17,101 nt of DNA from Rhodospirillales bacterium (GTDB lineage: Bacteria; Pseudomonadota; Alphaproteobacteria; CACIAM-22H2): assembly GCA_016195145.1 (NCBI GenBank), contig JACQAF010000268.1:1-17101 (forward strand), read 5' to 3'. The translations under genes were made by a program, and so were the position numbers. Shown piece by piece: positions 13,635 through 17,101 of the stretch (its first letter is position 1; every line of letters begins with the position of its first letter). Below the pieces are notes generated by a model that saw only the letters and a list, made by a program, of their open reading frames with translations, was not told the origin of the DNA and ran no database searches.

Positions 13635-14567
13635 ATGCAAATCCTGTTTGAGATAACGCTGCCGGTTTTCGGGGCCATCTTCGTCGGTTGGCTAGCCTGC
13701 CGTCTGGGCGCTTTCGGACAGGACGCGAGCGAGTTGCTCAACCGTTTCGTCTATTACATTTCCTTTCCGGCGCTACTGTTCGTCGTCGTGGCGCGCACGC
13801 CGGTCGAGAAAATCTTCTACTGGCCGTTTCTTCTCGCCTGGGGCGGCGGGCAGGCGATCATCTATGCGCTGACGGTCGTGGCGAGCCTGGCGTTGCGGCG
13901 CGAGCGTGCGGTCGACGTAGCCGTGCGCAGCATGAACACGACCTGCGCCAGCACGGCGTTTCTCGGCGTTCCCTTGGCCGTCGCCGCCTTCGGCAAGGAG
14001 GCGGCGTTGCCCGCGATCATGGCGACGACCGTGATCGTCGTCGTCTATATCAGCCTCACCATCCTGATCATCGAGGCGGCCGGCAACGCGCACCGCTCGG
14101 GCATGCAAGCGCTGCGCACCGTCGGCATTTCGCTGGCCAAGAACCCGTTGATGATGGGCGTGGTGGCGGGCGCGCTGGTCGCCGCCTTCGCCTCGCTGCC
14201 GAAACCGGTCGAGCGCCTGTCGGAATTGCTCGGCGCGGCGGCCATCCCGGCCTCCCTCGTCGCCATCGGCGCCTTCCTCGCCGGGCAGTCGATCCGCGCG
14301 ATGTGGGCGGGGATCAGCCTGGCGACGGCGATCAAGCTGGTCGCTCATCCGCTGGTGACCTGGGCCCTGGTCGAATGGGTGTTCGTTGTCGATCCGGTGT
14401 GGGCGAAAACCGCGATCATGCTCGCCGCCCTGCCGCCGGCTACCACCTGCTTTGTCATCGCTCAGCGCTATAACGTGCTGGCGGCGGAAACCTCGGGGAC
14501 GATCTGGATTTCGACGCTCATCTCTGTCGCGACGGTTTCTGCGATCCTGTTCTGGCTTGGCGTTTAG
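13635..14567 (+). CDS. AEC-family (auxin efflux carrier-like) permease
   Basis: 310 residues, about ten membrane helices in two five-helix halves. Family features are the N-terminal LPVFGAIFVGWLACRLG (9-25), NRFVYYISFPALLFVVV (36-52), the first-half motif NTTCASTAFLGVPLAVAAFG (about 101-120) and the second-half AALPPATTCFVIAQRYNV near 263-280. Bacterial AEC members move organic acids such as malate, malonate or lactate across the inner membrane; the direction is uncertain. ATG 13635 has no Shine-Dalgarno and sits after a pyrimidine-rich leader, so initiation may be weak or regulated. The upstream FadR-type regulator is a natural candidate controller (inference). It converges on the SDR at 14643 with a 75-base spacer that shows no terminator hairpin with a U tract. 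Confidence 0.9.
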   Translation: MQILFEITLPVFGAIFVGWLACRLGAFGQDASELLNRFVYYISFPALLFVVVARTPVEKIFYWPFLLAWGGGQAIIYALTVVASLALRRERAVDVAVRSMNTTCASTAFLGVPLAVAAFGKEAALPAIMATTVIVVVYISLTILIIEAAGNAHRSGMQALRTVGISLAKNPLMMGVVAGALVAAFASLPKPVERLSELLGAAAIPASLVAIGAFLAGQSIRAMWAGISLATAIKLVAHPLVTWALVEWVFVVDPVWAKTAIMLAALPPATTCFVIAQRYNVLAAETSGTIWISTLISVATVSAILFWLGV

Positions 14568-14642
14568 GACGAGAAAGGCTACAAAAGGCAGTGGCGATTG
14601 TCGTCATCGGCCTCGTACCCGGTCCGGCGTGGCGTCGGCCGC

Positions 14643-15389
14643 TCAGCGACCGCCGGAAACGTCGAGCAACGCGCCCGTAACATAGGAAGCGTCGTCGCTC
14701 AGCAGCCAGATAATCGCCTCCGCGATCTCTTTGGCCGTGCCGGGCCGGCCAAGCGGCGTCGTTGCGCCAAGCCGCGCGGCGCGATCCGGCTGGCCGCCGC
14801 TGGCGTGGATTTCGGTGTCGACGAGGCCGGGACGAACGGCATTGACCCGCACGCCCTCCGGCCCAAGCTCCTTCGACAGACCGATGGTCATCGCGTCGAC
14901 GGCGGCCTTGGCCCCGGCATAATCGACATATTCATTGGGCGAACCCAGTCGCGACGCGATCGACGAGACATTGACGATCGCACCGCCACGGCCGCCCCGG
15001 CTCCGGGCAAGCCGCCGTGCCGCCTCGCGCGCGCAGAGATAGGCGCCGTAGGTATTGATGTCGAAGACGCGTTTCAGCCGTTCGGCGCTGATTTCCGCCA
15101 GCGGCGCGGAGGGGGCAACGACTCCGGCGTTGTTGACGAAGCCGTCGAGGCGGCCGAACGCTTCCTGCGCGCCATTGAACATGGCGATGACGTCGGATTC
15201 ACGCGATACGTTGCCGCGAATGGCGACGGCTCGGCCCCCGGCGGCCTCGACCTCGGCGACCGTATCGGCGGCAGCAGCAGCGTTGGTGACGAAATTCACC
15301 CCGACCGACCAGCCGCGCGCCCCGGCGAGCTGCGCTGTCGCCCGGCCGATGCCCCGGCTGGCGCCGGTGATCAGAATCGCCTTGCTCAC
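14643..15389 (-). CDS. Short-chain dehydrogenase, glucose-1-dehydrogenase/YgfF-like
   Basis: 248 residues from GTG 15389, which has a strong GGGGGGAAG just upstream; the longer open frame to 15416 adds residues before the fold with no ribosome site. The motif is TGASRGIG (8-15), NNAG (86-89), and the catalytic set is Ser143 (NVSS), Tyr157 and Lys161 (DYAGAK). No acidic residue follows the second strand (NFVTN near 32-36), which suggests NADP or mixed use. It ends in SYVTGALLDVSGGR. The substrate is not predictable; sugar, polyol or oxoacyl-like substrates all occur in this subgroup. It is 39 bases downstream of the other minus-strand SDR, across a small hairpin, so the two are probably co-transcribed and could perform sequential oxidation/reduction steps (inference). 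Confidence 0.88.
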   Translation of the reverse strand: MSKAILITGASRGIGRATAQLAGARGWSVGVNFVTNAAAAADTVAEVEAAGGRAVAIRGNVSRESDVIAMFNGAQEAFGRLDGFVNNAGVVAPSAPLAEISAERLKRVFDINTYGAYLCAREAARRLARSRGGRGGAIVNVSSIASRLGSPNEYVDYAGAKAAVDAMTIGLSKELGPEGVRVNAVRPGLVDTEIHASGGQPDRAARLGATTPLGRPGTAKEIAEAIIWLLSDDASYVTGALLDVSGGR

Positions 15390-15390
15390 T

Positions 15391-15400
15391 CTTCCCCCCG
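15391..15400 (-). promoter_or_regulatory. Shine-Dalgarno deciding the GTG 15389 start
   Basis: On the minus strand this reads CGGGGGGAAG directly before the GTG, favouring the shorter 248-residue product. Confidence 0.6.
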
Positions 15401-15408
15401 TTGGTGCG

Positions 15409-15424
15409 GCTGCCACGCGGCAGC
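15409..15424 (-). promoter_or_regulatory. Small hairpin between the two minus-strand SDR genes
   Basis: GCTGCC (15409-15414) and GGCAGC (15419-15424) pair around a 4-base loop, 4 bases after the stop of the upstream SDR and before the ribosome site of the next. No U tract follows. Short enough that chance is possible. Confidence 0.4.
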
Positions 15425-15428
15425 GGCG

Positions 15429-16181
15429 TCAATAGGTCGCACGGCCGCCGGAGATGTCGAAAACGCCGCCGGTGGTGAAGCTGCATTCCTCTGAGCACAG
15501 CCAGGCGACGAGCGCCGCGATTTCTTCGACCTTGCCGAAACGACCCATCGGAATCTTCGCCAGCATGTATTTGATATGCTCCTCGGTCATCTGCTTGAAC
15601 ATGTCGGTTTCGACCGCCGCCGGCGTCACGCAATTGACCAGGACGCCGTTCTGGGCCAGCTCCTTGCCGAGCGACTTGGTCAGGCCGATCAGGCCGGCCT
15701 TGGCGGCGCTGTAGGCCGGGGCGCCCGGATTGCCTTCCTTGCCGGCGATCGAGGCGATGTTGACGATGCGGCCGTAGGAGCGCGAGCGCATATGCGGGAC
15801 GATGGCGCGGCAGCACAGAAACGGCGCGGTGAGGTCGATTTCCAGCACCTTGCGCCAATCCTCGGGCGTGTATTCCCAGGTTTTCAGATTGGGGCCGGTG
15901 ATGCCGGCGTTATTGACCAGGATGTCGATATGGCCGAGCTGGCCGATCGCGGCTTGCGTCGCCGCGGTCACCGCGGCGGCGTTGGTGACGTCGACCGTCG
16001 TCGTATGCGCGCGCCCCTTGGCGGCGAGCCGCTTCGAGGCGGCGTCGAGGGCATGGGCGTCGATATCCCACAGGCTGACCTCGCCCCCCGATTCAATCAG
16101 CCGTTCGGCGATGGCGAGGCCGATGCCGCGGCCGCCGCCGGTGATGACTGCTTTACGGTCGGCAAGATCGTAACGGTTCAT
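15429..16181 (-). CDS. Short-chain dehydrogenase, FabG-like
   Basis: 250 residues from ATG 16181, with GGAG nine bases upstream; a TTG-started extension (16196) would swallow that ribosome site. The motif is TGGGRGIG (14-21); Asp39 in LWDID favours NAD. NNAG is at 90-93; catalytic residues are Ser144 (NIASIAG), Tyr157 and Lys161 (AYSAAK). It ends with the distinctive FDISGGRATY. Family members reduce 3-oxoacyl groups or oxidise sugars and sugar acids. With two other SDRs and sugar-acid genes nearby, a catabolic dehydrogenase fits better than fatty-acid synthesis, and no fab genes are seen (inference). It is the first of a two-SDR unit lying 123 bases after the fccB stop, in the same direction. 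Confidence 0.9.
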   Translation of the reverse strand: MNRYDLADRKAVITGGGRGIGLAIAERLIESGGEVSLWDIDAHALDAASKRLAAKGRAHTTTVDVTNAAAVTAATQAAIGQLGHIDILVNNAGITGPNLKTWEYTPEDWRKVLEIDLTAPFLCCRAIVPHMRSRSYGRIVNIASIAGKEGNPGAPAYSAAKAGLIGLTKSLGKELAQNGVLVNCVTPAAVETDMFKQMTEEHIKYMLAKIPMGRFGKVEEIAALVAWLCSEECSFTTGGVFDISGGRATY

Positions 16182-16281
16182 GTGCAAACGCTCCAAACGG
16201 GTAAACGGGGCGCGTGGCGACAGGGAACGAGACCGCCGACCCTATTGTCGGGGATCGTCGCGAACGGCGCAATCCGGGATA

Positions 16282-16297
16282 CCGGCCGGGCGGCCGG
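16282..16297 (-). promoter_or_regulatory. GC-rich hairpin just after fccB
   Basis: CCGGCC (16282-16287), loop GGGC, GGCCGG (16292-16297), starting 7 bases after the fccB stop on the minus strand. No U run follows. It may mark the fccB transcript end or a processing site. Confidence 0.45.
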
Positions 16298-16304
16298 CGA
16301 CGGC

Positions 16305-17101
16305 TCACGTATCCCAGATCTCGGCCGACATCGAGGCATACCAGCCTTCGGCATACCGCGCTTCGGCCGTGCGAAAGGCAGCGTCGGCCTGGCGCGGGCT
16401 GACGCCGCCGGAATTCGGCGTCGGTGCGATGCCTTGCGGGGTCACGCGATAGACATCCGATACCGAGATGCCGTAATCGGGCGCCACCAGGCTATAGCAG
16501 GTATTGACGTAGGTCGGCGCCACGCTCGGCCGGCCGTTGATCGCATTGACGATCGCCAACGCGGCGACCTTGCCCTGGCTGTTGGCGGCGAAGCCGGATT
16601 TGGGCATGCCGCCGGCGATGCAGGCGTCGCCGATGACATGGATATTCTTGTGCAGCGTCGATTCGAAGGTGATCGGATCGACCGGGCACCAGCCGGATTC
16701 GCCGGCGAGCCCCGCATCGCGGGCGATCTTGCCGGCCCATTGTGCGGGGATGACGTTGACCACCGCGCCCTTGTGGCGCTGGCCGAAATCGCTGACCAGC
16801 GTCATCTCGCCGGGGATCGCCTGCGTCACCTTGCCGTCCTTGCCGAGCGGCACCCACTCGATCATGTCGCCGTAGAACATCTTCCAGCCATCCTGGAACA
16901 GCGCCTGTTTCGAGAAGGCGTCCTTGGAGTCGAGAATCAGGATTTTGGAGCGCGGCTTGGCGTTCTTGAGGTACCAGGCGATCATCGAGGCGCGCTCGTA
17001 GGGGCCGGGCGGGCAGCGGAACGGATTGGCCGGCGCCGACATCACGACCACGCCGCCATCGGGCATCGCTTCGAGCTGGCGGCGCAGGAGCATGGTCTGC
17101 G
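16305..17101 (-). CDS. fccB: Flavocytochrome c sulfide dehydrogenase flavin subunit (FccB), C-terminal part
   Basis: 264 residues are present; the N-terminus continues past the window edge (the frame is open through the last base), so the ATG at 17093 is internal. Family features are QTMLLRRQLEAMPDGG at the edge, ANPFRCPPGPYERASMIAWY, ILILDSKDAFSKQALF, GWCPVDPITFESTLH, the FAD-contacting HVIGDACIAGGMPKSGFAANS, and TYVNTCYSLVAPDYGISV. The cysteines in FRCPPG and NTCYS, 172 residues apart, match the redox disulfide of known FccB (Cys161/Cys337 in Allochromatium, from memory). FccB is a periplasmic FAD protein that oxidises sulfide to sulfur and passes electrons to a cytochrome subunit FccA. No fccA is downstream within the window, so it would have to be upstream off the window or elsewhere. 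Confidence 0.9.
   Translation of the reverse strand, partial: QTMLLRRQLEAMPDGGVVVMSAPANPFRCPPGPYERASMIAWYLKNAKPRSKILILDSKDAFSKQALFQDGWKMFYGDMIEWVPLGKDGKVTQAIPGEMTLVSDFGQRHKGAVVNVIPAQWAGKIARDAGLAGESGWCPVDPITFESTLHKNIHVIGDACIAGGMPKSGFAANSQGKVAALAIVNAINGRPSVAPTYVNTCYSLVAPDYGISVSDVYRVTPQGIAPTPNSGGVSPRQADAAFRTAEARYAEGWYASMSAEIWDT

Noticed and set aside
14568..14642. Bidirectional terminator between the convergent AEC and SDR genes
   Set aside because: No stem with a flanking T or A run could be found in the 75-base spacer.
16182..16196. TTG start extending the FabG-like SDR by five residues
   Set aside because: The extension covers the GGAG ribosome site of ATG 16181 and adds nothing to the fold.
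1..17101. CRISPR arrays, tRNA/rRNA genes, insertion sequences, toxin-antitoxin or defence genes
   Set aside because: No regularly spaced repeats, tRNA cloverleaf elements, transposase motifs or defence-type proteins were seen on either strand.

Overview
The window is a GC-rich, densely coded stretch of a bacterial chromosome. Gene content suggests a heterotrophic alphaproteobacterium (inference from family resemblance; no rRNA or other phylogenetic marker is present). It is mostly solute-uptake and sugar-acid or short-chain dehydrogenase genes. I see no mobile element, tRNA, rRNA, CRISPR array or prophage, and no gene-free stretch longer than about 230 bases.

Region 1 (1-6929, plus strand) looks like a sugar-acid uptake and oxidation cluster. 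It holds the last 45 codons of an IlvD/Edd-type dehydratase, a PLP aminotransferase starting 5 bases later, and a complete carbohydrate-type ABC importer (ATPase, Tat-exported binding protein, two overlapping permeases). It ends with a D-erythronate dehydrogenase (DenD)-like epimerase-fold enzyme. A convergent, solitary mlaA-type gene (6926-7762, minus) closes it with a 4-base overlap.

Region 2 (7934-11692) is a TRAP transporter operon dctP-dctQ-dctM. It is followed 20 bases later by an uncharacterised protein whose CxxC segment resembles the Ada zinc site. That gene runs tail-to-tail into a small TfoX C-terminal-domain gene on the other strand, with a 95-base coding overlap.

Region 3 (11812-14567, plus) has an SDR strikingly like animal DHRS6/BDH2, a FadR-type GntR regulator with a perfect palindromic operator at its own predicted transcription start, a 229-base spacer with odd features (G-run tract, strong Shine-Dalgarno followed by mini-ORFs, small inverted repeat), and an AEC-family permease.

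Region 4 (14643-17101, minus) has two further SDRs downstream of the 3' part of a flavocytochrome c sulfide dehydrogenase flavin subunit (fccB), whose start lies off the window.

The main cross-cutting observation is that several same-strand gene junctions carry a compact GC-rich hairpin just after the upstream stop codon. The clearest two sit between the binding-protein gene and the first permease gene of both the ABC and the TRAP operon. No single obviously unprecedented system is visible. The best leads are the Ada-like uncharacterised family, the antisense overlap, the paired transporter hairpins and the regulator-linked spacer.
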